Shown here: positions 48,331-59,700 of the stretch, piece after piece
Layout of the letters: each line of letters starts with the position of its first letter
Position numbering within the stretch: the first letter of the stretch is position 1
From: Daphnia carinata
Taxonomy: Eukaryota; Arthropoda; Branchiopoda; Diplostraca; Daphniidae
Length of the DNA stretch: 64,000 nt
NCBI RefSeq assembly: GCF_022539665.2
Contig: NC_081331.1
Location: 4,994,501-5,058,500 of the forward strand
Reading direction: 5' to 3'
Made by a program: the position numbers and the translations under genes
The notes under the pieces: model-generated
Databases searched by the model: none
What the model was told of the DNA's origin: nothing
What the model saw: the letters and a program-made list of their open reading frames with translations, nothing else

Positions 48331-50770
48331 TGTGATGAGCCGTGTGCAAAAAAAACATTCGGGGTCACTTCATTCCGTCACAACACACATTGTCTGCCAC
48401 AAGCCTTGATGCTTTTTTACCACTCACAACCAACAAGTTGGCGGTTCACCAAACAGAAATGAATCAATTTCACTAAGCGGGATCGACGTTCATCACGCAC
48501 TAGTGAATCCGTGTGGTGAAGATGGTTCGGTCATTTGTTGTCTAATGGGGGAAAGAAGACGCAGAGAAAAATTCTTCTTTCACTAACGGTCTAACGGTGG
48601 TTGTTGGACTGGATGTCGGGGGTATGGGTAGCCCGGGGCTTTTTAAATTTCACTATACGAAGACATCTAGCGAATAAAAATACAAACTTTAAAATGTCGG
48701 AGATGTCGTGAATAAATTCTTCTTCACGCCATCTATGAACTACTCGGTTCCCTAAATAAATTTATATCAGAAACGGGAAACGGTGACGGATGTGAGATCG
48801 CAGTAATGTAATAAACAAAAAATACAATACAAACCATGACAAAATGATGATGTGACATCCTGGGGTCATACAACAGCTTTGTTTGCACAGTTCATCAAAC
48901 TTTGACGGAATTCGATGTTTACTGGTTGGCTGATTGAAATATTCGTCGATCATCGAGTTAGATTGTGGCATTCATAAAGCACTCGATTGATCATAAAACT
49001 GCAGATCGACAAAAACCCTAGTTAAGCGAAGTATAGCGGCTTTCCATGGTATTTAACACAAACAAAAGTACGGGGGTTGTATAGCGTTAGACAACTGTTG
49101 ATTCCGCCACCAGTTCCGCAGACCGTGAAAATCCTCAGAACACGCCCGCGTCTACACGCGGAATTTTCATTTCTCGTCAAGCGAATCAATTTTCTAATTT
49201 GCCTTCCTGCTTCATGGCGTTGCTGTGAAAATTGACCAAACAGGGTGTACCGTTTTTTACTGCTATTAAATTCAACAGATCCATCAGAATATTTTAAGCA
49301 TTGTCATATTTACATTGGTCGTTATCGCGTGTCGTTGTCGTCTACAAACACGAGTTTGTAATACAGCAACGAGAAACTGTCGCCACTTTATGGCCTTTCA
49401 CGAGTTCTGAAAAAAAAAAAAAATAATAATAATTTAAAAAAAAAAAAAATTAACTCGTTGAAAGGATCATTATACTTCGCCTGTAGCCAAGTAATTTTGC
49501 ACTATACTTTTCTGCATTTCGTGACGAGGACATCGTACCCAACCGACCGTGAATCCGGATGTCTTGAGGGCGATATAAAAAAAAATACAACCAAGACACA
49601 GGGAGTAAGAATTTAACATACCCCTTAAATTAAATTACACTCAAGGCCATTTAACTTGTTGCAATAAAAAACGTGAACCAAACACGTCTCTTTTTTCTTA
49701 CCTTTTTCTTTTGGCTGGTTTATTACTATTCCAACGCTGCAAAAAAAAAAAAATTGAGCCACACGCTGTGTGGCACATCCTTCACGCGTGTGACCGGTAC
49801 TCGGTTGGATATTTATTTGTATACTTTCTCCCTTGTCCTTGTTTAGTTATACCGCTATGCCCTCTCGTCTAAAATAGAAAAAAAAACAAACAAATTTATT
49901 CAAACACTTGAAATCACTATTCCAAATGCATAGTGCCAATTGTAATTCCAGCCATCCTCGCCATTCGTCAATAATATAAGGAGTCACGCTCGGCAAGGCA
50001 TTATTCCGTGGGGCATACACCTTTTTCAAATGTTGCTGTCCATACAACATGCTCTTGTCGAGTGTGTGTCACGGCCATACAAGCGCGTTCCCATCGTTTC
50101 CTTTCTGACATACGGGTTTGCGTTTTAGAACGCATGCAGCGCTAACATTTTAAGCCATAGCTACAGTGTAAACCGTCCATTCTTACCCAGTGTCGTAACC
50201 GAATAAGGATAACAAAACGGCTACCTGATCGAGACCGGGGCAAACTAGTTTTTTCCTTAAGTAAAATTCCTATATCGTCTTTCTTGCTTTTATAAACAAT
50301 AAACGGGAAAAAAGGGAGATTTTTGATTCTTAATATTCTTGGCCGTAAACATAGCAGCCTATCCTAATACAAAAAGGGAATACAATACTGTACGTATAAA
50401 GCATCGGCCCGTTAAAGACAACGGTCACATTGATATTCAAAAGCGGTATTCAAACCAGTTTAAGGTAACGTTATCTTTTTCTCACGAAAGCTAGAAGTAA
50501 GACGAAACGCAATAAATTTAGCAATACTATCAAGCTAATGTTAATATTATACTGGTATCTATATATACTACCGTTGGAAAGGCAAACGCAAATTCTCACG
50601 CAGCTGCTGATTTAATTACTGGAAGTAGTTTACCTGTTCGTATGACCAGATGACCAAAGGAGAGGGTGTATGTTACTCGTTTGTAGGTAAAATCTCTCAT
50701 AACGGGATAACTATATCGTGAAAATAGAGACGGTTATGTCACGGGCCAACGCATATCGTTACAATTTGGC
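48331..50770. other. Loco upstream region, no confident gene
   Basis: AT-rich sequence with A/T runs at 49410-49450 and 49741-49752. A minus-strand frame at 48762-48971 contains a cysteine cluster (LCKQSCCMTPGC) after a Met start, and another at 49847-50050 is open for 67 codons. Neither has supporting splice sites or a family match. The loco promoter is expected in the first few hundred bases right of 48330. Confidence 0.4.
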
Positions 50771-50772
50771 TT

Positions 50773-51486
50773 ACCACTAATCGTGACCATTGAATCGAAC
50801 CCTGTAACCCCATTGTCCATTGTTTCCCAATAATGGTAAATGGCTTTACATCGTGAAACCGCATTTGATTGCATTCCTGGATTTCTCGAAAATGTTTGAT
50901 GTGGCAGTCTAGCGTACAAGGCTCCAACTCCGATCAATACTGATTCTGCATAAATTTAAAATGGAAATGAGTAAAATGCGGTTTTTTTCAAACGCAGAAT
51001 TCATTTGCAATTACGCGAAAACAAAGTGTGAGTGTTGAATTATTCCAGCCAAGTCCGCAGAAAGAAACTGAATATTTTCGGTTAGCCAGAAATAGAATAA
51101 TTCTGGCTATCATCACTATTTCTCGCGTCTCGCTATTGCCCTTTTCTTTTTTCTTACAAAAAAAATTTTCACAAGTCACCATTTCCGCTTGGAACACAAA
51201 AAGAGGAGCTTCCTCATTTACAGCCCAACGCGTTTCTTCGATGATGTTAAATCTTTTTTTTTTTCTTCCTGTTTTTACTCGGTTATCTTGCATACACACA
51301 GACGCGTGCGTTAACATATCAGATGGCGTTCATTCTGGAGCGCGCGTGCCGACGACTGCCTCACCCTACTGTCGGGGCTATAAATAAGCTTAAATAGGGC
51401 AGATACCCCGACCATTTGATGAGGTCATGAGACGGTCCGAGATCACTTTTCTCGCCCACAGATGTGTCCTTTTCGTCTAGGCCTCC
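50773..51486 (-). CDS. Candidate exons of an unrecognised minus-strand gene
   Basis: Two segments look exonic. Segment 51486-51370 has a good acceptor (polypyrimidine then TTTTCAG), 39 open codons in phase 0 (GGLDEKDTSVGEKSD..., then hydrophobic DLIKWSGYLPYLSLFIAPT) and a GTAGGG donor. Segment about 50942-50774 has a good acceptor (ATTTATGCAG), 57 open codons (SVLIGVGALYARLPHQTFS...) and a strong GTAAGC donor. Between them, CGLGWNNSTLTLCFR followed by GTAATT at about 51013 would join the second segment in phase. I could not build a complete model with a start and stop, and I recognise no family. A membrane protein, a pseudogene or chance are all possible. Confidence 0.25.
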
Positions 51487-51963
51487 CTGAAAATTGAAAA
51501 ACAAAAATACGTCATTTTAAATATTCACAAGATAAGTAATCGCATTGGCTCAATTTTTTATTAATGAGTCTTTAATTAAGATGTAAACATGAGTCGTTCT
51601 GAAAATGAGATTGTACTAGAAGAATAACTGAACACGAACTTTGTCATATGATTTAACTACCTTCCAGGTTAAATGTAGTGCATTAATCAGCATTTTAGCT
51701 ACAGGAATTTGTCAGCTCGTGTTTTGGTTAGTCCCTCGATAGGAATAATTTTTATGGTTTCAGTCGGTGCCACTGGAATTTTTGAGGAAAAATGGCGGAA
51801 TGAAAGTCAGGTATTATGACGTCATATCGTGAATATGCGTTGCTGATAAAAGGTTCCTTTAACCGACTTCCGTGCATAGCAAAAAAAGGAACATTAAAAC
51901 CACATTCTCTTTTCCTTGGAAGTGCTTTTTTTTTTAAGCCCAAAGCGAAAGGCCTTTCTTTTT

Positions 51964-51983
51964 TCTCTCTCTCTCTCTCTCTT
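51964..51983. repeat. (CT)n microsatellite
   Basis: About ten CT units in the spacer between loco and unc-115. No function was assigned. Confidence 0.8.
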
Positions 51984-52093
51984 TTACTATTGTTCCCAAA
52001 CGAGTTGCCTTGAAACGAACATGGCTAAACAATAATATTTTCAAACCTACAATGTGATGGCGTGTGCATAGATCACATCTGCCATCGGCGAAG

Positions 52094-52870
52094 GCCATTA
52101 CAACGATGTTGTTCTACTGCTCTCCTTTCCTCCTTATTATTCTTTCGTCGACTCTCGTCAATGGGCAACGTAGTCCACATTTGAATAATGGATACTGTGT
52201 TGCAACAATGTTTACTTTTAACCAATGTTTTAATCCATCAATAAACCGGATACAGGAGAAATCCACAGACAGAAGAGAAATGACGGGTGAATGACACATC
52301 CGGCTGTGCCGCAATCGACGTCATTTATTGGGGATTGTGGACTGGACTCATACCTATATTTATACGTTGGGATTTTTTTTTTCTCGTTCTTTCTGGCCAG
52401 GCAAGGAATTCCACGTGTTCTTTTTCCATTAGTTGGCGACAACAATTCTATTTTGGCCTGGTAACAGCACAAAAAGAACAATTACAACCCAGTTCCGTTC
52501 CCAAAGTCCTTCAAATTCCGACAAAGGGTTACACACATGTACACCACGTTTTTTTCGAACTAATTTGTTTTCACCACATTTTTTTGTTTGATCTGCCGAT
52601 CATCCGGAAAGTCAATAAAGCACACACAACAAAAAGTGTTTTCATTAGTAACAGGATGATTGGATTACCGGTTTTACGGTTCCACGGTTTTTAATCACCG
52701 AAAGAAACTTGGACAAATAAGATTAACAACATGCTTCTGTTTTCCTCGTTTCAGATGAAAATCTGCCTTCGACAATGAATCGATTTCAAACTAGTCGATC
52801 ATTAAGATATAATGCAGAAGGCTGCGTTGTCGCTTGTAAACAATTCGGTTTTGGATGTCTGCTAGAATTT
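52094..52870 (+). CDS. Candidate two-exon small secreted protein
   Basis: An ATG at 52094 opens with a textbook signal peptide (MLFYCSPFLLIILSSTLVNG, cleavage likely after Gly20), followed by about 44 residues ending ...DRREMTG at a possible GTGAAT donor (52285). A strong acceptor (TTCTGTTTTCCTCGTTTCAG) ends near 52754. The only open frame after it is the one that continues phase 1, giving DENLPSTMNRFQTS... and a cysteine-containing end (EGCVVACKQFGFGC), then a stop overlapping AATAAA. The product would be about 103 aa with five cysteines after the signal peptide. I do not recognise a peptide-hormone, antimicrobial or other family. The model rests on splice signals and frame. Confidence 0.3.
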
Positions 52871-53366
52871 ATGATGAAATAAACGAAAAAAAAACAATTG
52901 CTGAGAAAAATAAACTGTTTTCTCCATTCAACTAGAAAAATGTGCTTTAAAAAAGTGAGGAAGGAATATCTTCCGTTGAAAGATTTTCGTTTGCCGACGG
53001 GAAATAATAAAAAAAATGCAGGAACAATCGATATACCTAGTATAAATTGCGGTTACCGTGGGAACCGCCGTTTCCTTTTATTTTTCCTTTTCCTTTTTGT
53101 ACGTACTTAATTTCACAAGGCTTACTTTTAATGCCTCGAAGATTTCATGGCAAGGAAGTTTTCAAGCTATTTTGCAAAACGCTGATAAATTACCGTTTGG
53201 CCAGGAAAAGTAAACGGCAGACAAAGTAAAAGGATTTTGACGAGAGACAGAAAAAAAGAGAGTCTGAGTGACTGACACGCAAGCGATGGTGCCATGTTGA
53301 AACAAATGAAGAGCTGGGAGCGCTGGCTGCGACCCCTATTCTCTCCCTTCTCTTCTGCGAGTCGGT

Positions 53367-53451
53367 TCAGTTTTCATAGTCCCAGTGCCATTTTCACACA
53401 AGACGACACAGACGGCCGAACCCAGTTCACTAAGGGCGTTCCCGGTTCAGT
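53367..53451 (+). promoter_or_regulatory. Candidate initiators of the upstream unc-115 promoter
   Basis: Two arthropod TCAGT initiators (53367-53371 and 53447-53451) lie 340-425 bp upstream of the ATG at 53792, on the same strand as unc-115. They would start the transcript that uses the tiny first coding exon 53792-53795. No TATA box is close by. Confidence 0.35.
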
Positions 53452-53791
53452 GCTGCTGCGTTCTCCCATCGTCTGGATCTGTTTCTGTTTCGACCCATTC
53501 ACTTGACGTCCACTCGGCCCGATCGCCTTACACAACTGCGGTCGACAAATTGCAATTAAAGCGTCGCCTTGAGGTGAAAACAACCCATCTAACCGCGATC
53601 CGTTCGTTCTACTACACTCGTACAAACGCCATCGAAAAACTTCTCTGTGGTGTGGTGTGTATGTGTGTCTGTATAGAGTGTGTGTGTGTGTGCCTATCCG
53701 TCTGGTGCCAGTGTGGGAGAAAAACACTCACATCCGACTTATTTCGGCCGTTTGCTGCTTCCTTTACTTTTATCACAACAACACAACGACC

Positions 53792-56700
53792 ATGGGTGAG
53801 TTATTTTCTGGAATGCTTCGTTTCTTTCTTTTTATATCCACATAATAAGGAAACGAGTCCAACCTTGAAACGAAATGACGACGAATATAGCCAAAAGAAG
53901 CACCGAGAAACGAGAGAAGGCACAAAAAAAAAGGCAAAAGTAGAAGAAGATGGAGGATAGAAACGTAAATCAGAGCCCAACCAAAAAACCACAGCGTGTG
54001 TGCCGTAACTTCTCCTCCCTAAAACTTCTTTTTTTTTCATCAACAACTGTATAATTAATAATCTTTTTATCCATAGACTATCGTATTCATTTCTAATTGA
54101 TCCCGACGGTAATAGCACTTTGGGAAATCGTCGTCACGGTCGTGTCTTTTCGTATCGTGTTCTCACCGGTTCGTGTGCTTTTTCCCCACTTGGAGCGTGA
54201 CGTCATGTACACAAGACGCCTTTTTTTCTTTCAAAATGCCTGAAAAATAGCTGTCTCTCATTTTCAAAGAGAGAGGTAACAATTCAGGCATTGAGTGACA
54301 CGACCTTCCCCCTTTTCTTCCTGATTCTCAGTGAAAGGCGATATTTTAATATTCACAGGGATTATCTAACGACTGCCACTACTGTTGCCACATATGAGAG
54401 GGGGGAATAGGTGTGGTTGTAGTGGCGCCGACGAAAGATGGACATGGCTGGCGTCGCCGTCGTCGTACATAAAGTAAAAATGGTTCGCACACACACACAC
54501 ACAAGACATTCGAAATATGTGGACGCCGGAGGGACAGAAAAAGCCCCTTCCGGGCTTTTTTGATTCAGCAGCAGTAGAAGGGGGAGTTGCGTGTATGTGA
54601 GGGTGAAATGAAAAGAAGAAAGAAAAACGTTCGGTATAGCGTGGAAAGGCGTCGCGACGTTATAAAAGGAAGCGCCTTTGCACGCTCGGAAAAGTTTCTT
54701 GTCCAGTCGACTCTTTGCGTTCGACGGCGCTTCGCCAGCCTGCGTCTCCCCCTCCTTTATCGTGAGGAATCGACTCTCGATTGGGTAAAGAGAAATTTGA
54801 CATTTGCGTGACAAAAATCTTTTTTTTTTTTCTAAAATTTTTTCGTTTTATTTTCAGAAAAAAAAATCAACCCCCATTTGGAATTTTGTTTTGAGTTTCA
54901 AAAAAAAGGAGGGCCTTTTTTTTTTATCTTGTGCGAGAGGGAGAAAAAAAAGTGCACTACTCCGGAGAATCTATTTTCTGCTTCTTCATCCCGTCCGCAT
55001 TTTCCAAAGTTTTTTTTTTCTCCCTTGCGACGTCATTATTATTTAAGCAGTGCGGTGCCAGTGTGCTCATCTCCCCAATGGATTACTTTTGAAACGAAAT
55101 TCATACATTAAAAAAAAAAAAAAAAAATCCTTGAAAAAAGATGGTGATCTTGTGGACCAATTTGGAAGGCGAGAAGGTCGAACCGAGCCCGACGTCCCAG
55201 AGGCCAATACCTGAACATGGCCGGAATAACAGTAATGGCCAATTGAGTTTGAAACGGCGTGTGCAGGTGGCATTGAAACCGTCGTTACCGTCTCTTTTCT
55301 TACCCCTCATCAAACCGAACGATGAGAGCAGCAACGGTCGTGCGGCTTCCGAAACGTACAGTCCCGGAGCAAATACCGATAGCGTCAGTTTGCCCAGCTC
55401 GTTGGATAGTTCACCCACATTGGCAGATGACGATCTGCTGCGATTGGTAGTTATCCGTTCGCGAGATTTGTCACCTGATTCAGGTGTTCTCATCCAATAC
55501 GAACCGACTCCCTCGCCGTCCGTTCCGGTCAATCCAGTCAGGCCGACAACGTTACCCGCACAGCGGGCCAAACCACCAAAAACATTACCCATCATTTATG
55601 GTACTCAGAAATATTTTTTTGTTGTTCTCAACGGCGAAAAGAAAAGTCCCGCTTCTTCCTTTTTTTCCCGTTCAAAATATCGTTCAACTGGAACGATGTT
55701 GTTTTTGGCTAGAGAAATGTTTTAACTTTGTTATCAAATGTCATTTGTTTTTTCTTTTCGGGATTTATTAGCTTGCGAGGAGAAGCTGATCACCATCGAA
55801 ATGGGTAACATCCGTCTGTAGATGAACATTGAGACTTTTAGTTCACATTTGAAATTCAAAATTCCCTCGAAAATGACATTGGTGTTTCCTATTCGGCCTA
55901 TTTCCTTTTGCTAAAACTGTTCCATTTTTTTGAACAATCATTTTAGGTAAAACGCAGTGTCAGAGTTGCAAGAAGAAATGCTCCGGAGAGGTGCTGCGCG
56001 TCCAGGACAAGTACTTCCACATCAGCTGTTTCAAATGCCGCGTCTGCCAGAATTCTCTGGCCCAGGGCGGTTTCTTCTGCAAAGACGGCGACTACTACTG
56101 CACGCGAGATTACCAGGACCGTTTCGGCACCAAGTGCTCCCATTGCGGACTCTTCGTCGAGGGGGAAGTGGTCACCGCTCTGGGGAAGACGTACCACAGC
56201 AGCTGCTTCACTTGCGCCCGTTGCAGGTCATTGCCGTTTTTTTTTTTATTTTGGTGAAACCCACAAGAAATTATCCCGCGCGACTCGCTCGAATGCCATC
56301 GGGGTCTTTGACTGGAAGCAACACACTTTTTTATTTGCTCATATCTCGGTGTGTAGTATACGCGAACGTATTTCATCGTTTGTATAGTTACCACCTCTTG
56401 TGGTTTTCAGGCAACCACTTAAAAAGGAAGTGGTCAACTGTGCCGAATTGTTTTGTTTTTTTTGACCAGGTTGTAGTCGACACAACACAAAAATTGCCAA
56501 CTGCTTTTTTCTGCTTTGCGTCATCTTTTATAAGGCGGTGTAATGCAACGGGCGGGAGAAATCGATCGACCGGCAAAAGGATTTCACGCAAAACGTATAG
56601 ATATGTATTTGTGTGCGCTTGTTACAACCAAGCCACAAACCATTGTGACGGAACATGTGGCCCGATTGTTTTCAAAGCGTTCCCGGAAAATGGGATGAAA

Positions 56701-59700
56701 CCTAGAAAATCAAGATTTTGTTATTGCGCATTTTTAATATGGTACAAAACAGAAATGAAATGGAATAGCACACAGTAGAGGCCATTAGATAAATTCAAGT
56801 GGGTTGCCTGCATCGGTTAGATAAAAAAGAAAAAGATTTTCATTTTGCTTTTTGATTTGAAAATCGTGCTGTCATCTCAAGGGTTTCTGACTGCTGGAAC
56901 AGATGAGACTGATCATTTTCCAATGGCGCGTTATTGATTTTCGTTTCCATGTAAACAGGCAACCGTTTCCGTCCGGGGAACGGGTGACCTTTACGGGCAA
57001 AGAAGTTCTATGTCAGAAATGCGTCCAAATCCCCGTCATGACGGCAACGCCATCGCCGCCGATGAAACCGTCCCGCTCCAGTCCGGCGCCGAGCTCGCCC
57101 GTTTCGAACAGCGGAGTCAACACGTCATCGTCGACAACGCGTGAGTGTGAAAGCAATCAATAAATAATCAGGAGAAACAAAAAAAAAACAACAGAGGAAT
57201 GTTGTTTACTAATCGAAAATTTCTCTTTTTTTTTCAATTTCAGAATGCACCGGCTGTCGGAAGGAGATCGTTGAAGGCCAGGCTCTGATTGCGTTGGACT
57301 CGCAGTGGCATGTCTGGTGTTTCAAGTGTGTAACTTGCAACGCCCTCTTGCACGGAGAGTACATGGGAAAGTAAGTTAACTATTTATCATCGTCAGCCAC
57401 TTGGCTACCCCCCGTCTCTCTCTCTTTAGCAGACAAATAACGAAATTCATTTTGACGGACGTTGATTTCAAAAATGTGTTTTTTTTTTTTAATCACGTAC
57501 AGGGATGGATTGCCGTACTGCGAGAAAGACTATCAGCGTCAGTTTGGCGTCAAGTGTGATCACTGCGAGCGCTTTATCGCCGGCAAAGTCCTTCAGGTAA
57601 AGACGTGACACACATTATGATAATCTGTCGGAAGGATGACACTTTGAACCTAACCGAATGATTTTTGTTTCAAAACTGAAAAAAAAAGGCCGGAGATAAC
57701 CATCATTTTCATCCGACCTGTGCCCGTTGTTCAAAATGTGGCGACCCTTTCGGCGATGGCGAAGAAATGTTTCTTCAAGTAAGTGGATTTGCAAGACACG
57801 CAACATACGCACGTCATTCATTCGCAATGCCTTTGATGTAGGGCTCAGCTATTTGGCACCCGCGATGTGGCCCTGGCCCTGGCCAAAACACAAACGGAAA
57901 CATCACATTGTATCTGAACGGCGCTAATCAAAACCAAGGACACGACGATAAAGACGACCGTTTCAGTTCGACAGCCGGAAGCGAATTTCAAGTACATTTC
58001 CCACCTTTCCCCACTCTTCCCAAAACATTTAACGCTTTTTGTTTTGTTTTAATCGTGAAATCCCAGCTACGTCTAACGATGTTGCCTCGATTGTTTCTCC
58101 GCGTTTTTCGTTTTTTTTTTTTCATTATTATTTTGTTTTCTTTTAGTTTTCCATGAGATCCAGGACCCCTAGTGTCAATGGTTCCGTTTGTCCCAGTCCC
58201 TCCTATGGTAGCATGCATAAAAAGGTTATTTCCCTACTCAGTTCCTCTCAGTTTTTCGTTTTACCAAGTCTAAACCAAAACATGTCAAAATGCTTATACG
58301 TCGCTATCTTTTCAAACACGCCATAATCAATTAACCATTCAATTTTTTTTTGGCAATTGTTTTTCCTCCTCGCTGTTATCATTTTTAGCTCTCTTCAGCG
58401 CGAACGTTAAGTCCTGGCCTGATCCTACGCGATTATGGCAAAAGGAGTCCTGCACCTCCAGAAGACATCACTCGTTTGTACACCTATAGTTATTTAACCG
58501 AAGAGCCTACCATGGGCTATTTAAGGAAACCAATCGATCCATACGATCGGCCACCAAAGTCGCCCCATTTCCACCGACCTCAGAGTACATTTCTTTACAT
58601 TTGCTGATGGGGGAGTATTTTCATTTTCTTTTGCGTGTTACAGTTGGCGGTTTCAGCAATAAGAGAAGCAGCTTACCGTACAGGTTGAACCACAAACCTG
58701 GCATGAAAGCAATGCTGGACCAGATGGAAAGGGAGACACCCCGTCCCAAATCGCCACACATGAATAACGAAGAACCCATCGAGTTGGCTCATTATCCTAA
58801 CGCTAACCGGTAAATATTTGATTACAATTTATTACGCATAAGATTAGTTTTATATCGTTTATTTCAGGCCACGACCCGGTGATCCACCTCGTATTGAGCG
58901 CGACGACTTTCCGGCACCGCCTTATCCTTACACGGATCCGGAACGACGTCGCCGCTGGTCTGAATCCTCTAAAAAGATATCAGTTTCAGACAGCAATGAT
59001 TTTGACGATCGAAGCTACGAACATAGAGATGTCGTCGATGGTGAAACTGGCGAAGACACATCGGACGATCCTAAAGTGAAAGTAATTCATTTCAATTTCG
59101 ATTTGATTTTTAGTACGTAATAACTCGCGTTATCGATTTAGAAAAGCGAAGCCGAACTGTCAAAGATCGCAACTGGAATCGGCAAAGTCTTCCTGCACAA
59201 TCTGAAAGAACGCGAAAAGTTCCGCCAGTGGAAGATGAGTCATTTGGATCCGCGCAACGCTTCTCGTACACCATCTGCCAACAAGGTGAATGTCGATTGG
59301 ATTGTTCTATTTCAAACTTGATTTTATAGCTATCGATTTGTTAATCAGGAACCGCCGTTGCGTCTGCGCTACGAAAGTCCAATCAACGCCTCGCCTTCCC
59401 GCTTCAAGGACCACCCGCGACCTTTCGATTACGAAGAACCAGAGTTGGACAGGCAATCAGCTCATCGCTCTTCGCTCGGCCGATCAATCGGCACTCTTCC
59501 CTCCTACAACGGTATTTTCTTAAGAAATGACGACATAAGAAACTTTCTTTATTTGTTAGCAACCGAATGCAGTATTTTTTTTTTTATCATTCCCCGTCCG
59601 CTTGCCTCTTCCTTTTTTTTTTAAAAACAGTTTTTATTTGCAAAATCGCTTGAATTGTGACTTTCGTTTGGTTGCACGTTCGTTGATCTTACCGGTTGGT

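Noticed and set aside
48762-48971. Minus-strand Met-start frame with a cysteine cluster, considered as an insulin- or relaxin-like A chain
   Set aside because: Cysteine spacing is C-x3-CC-x4-C, not the insulin CC-x3-C-x8-C, and there is no B-chain-like segment or signal peptide upstream.
49847-50050. 67-codon minus-strand frame
   Set aside because: No family match; it ends in a Phe/Cys-rich low-complexity stretch read from a T/A run, and no splice partners were found.
54362-54814. 150-codon minus-strand frame and other frames near the unc-115 promoters
   Set aside because: It crosses CA microsatellite and leader sequence of unc-115 and has no domain or splice structure.
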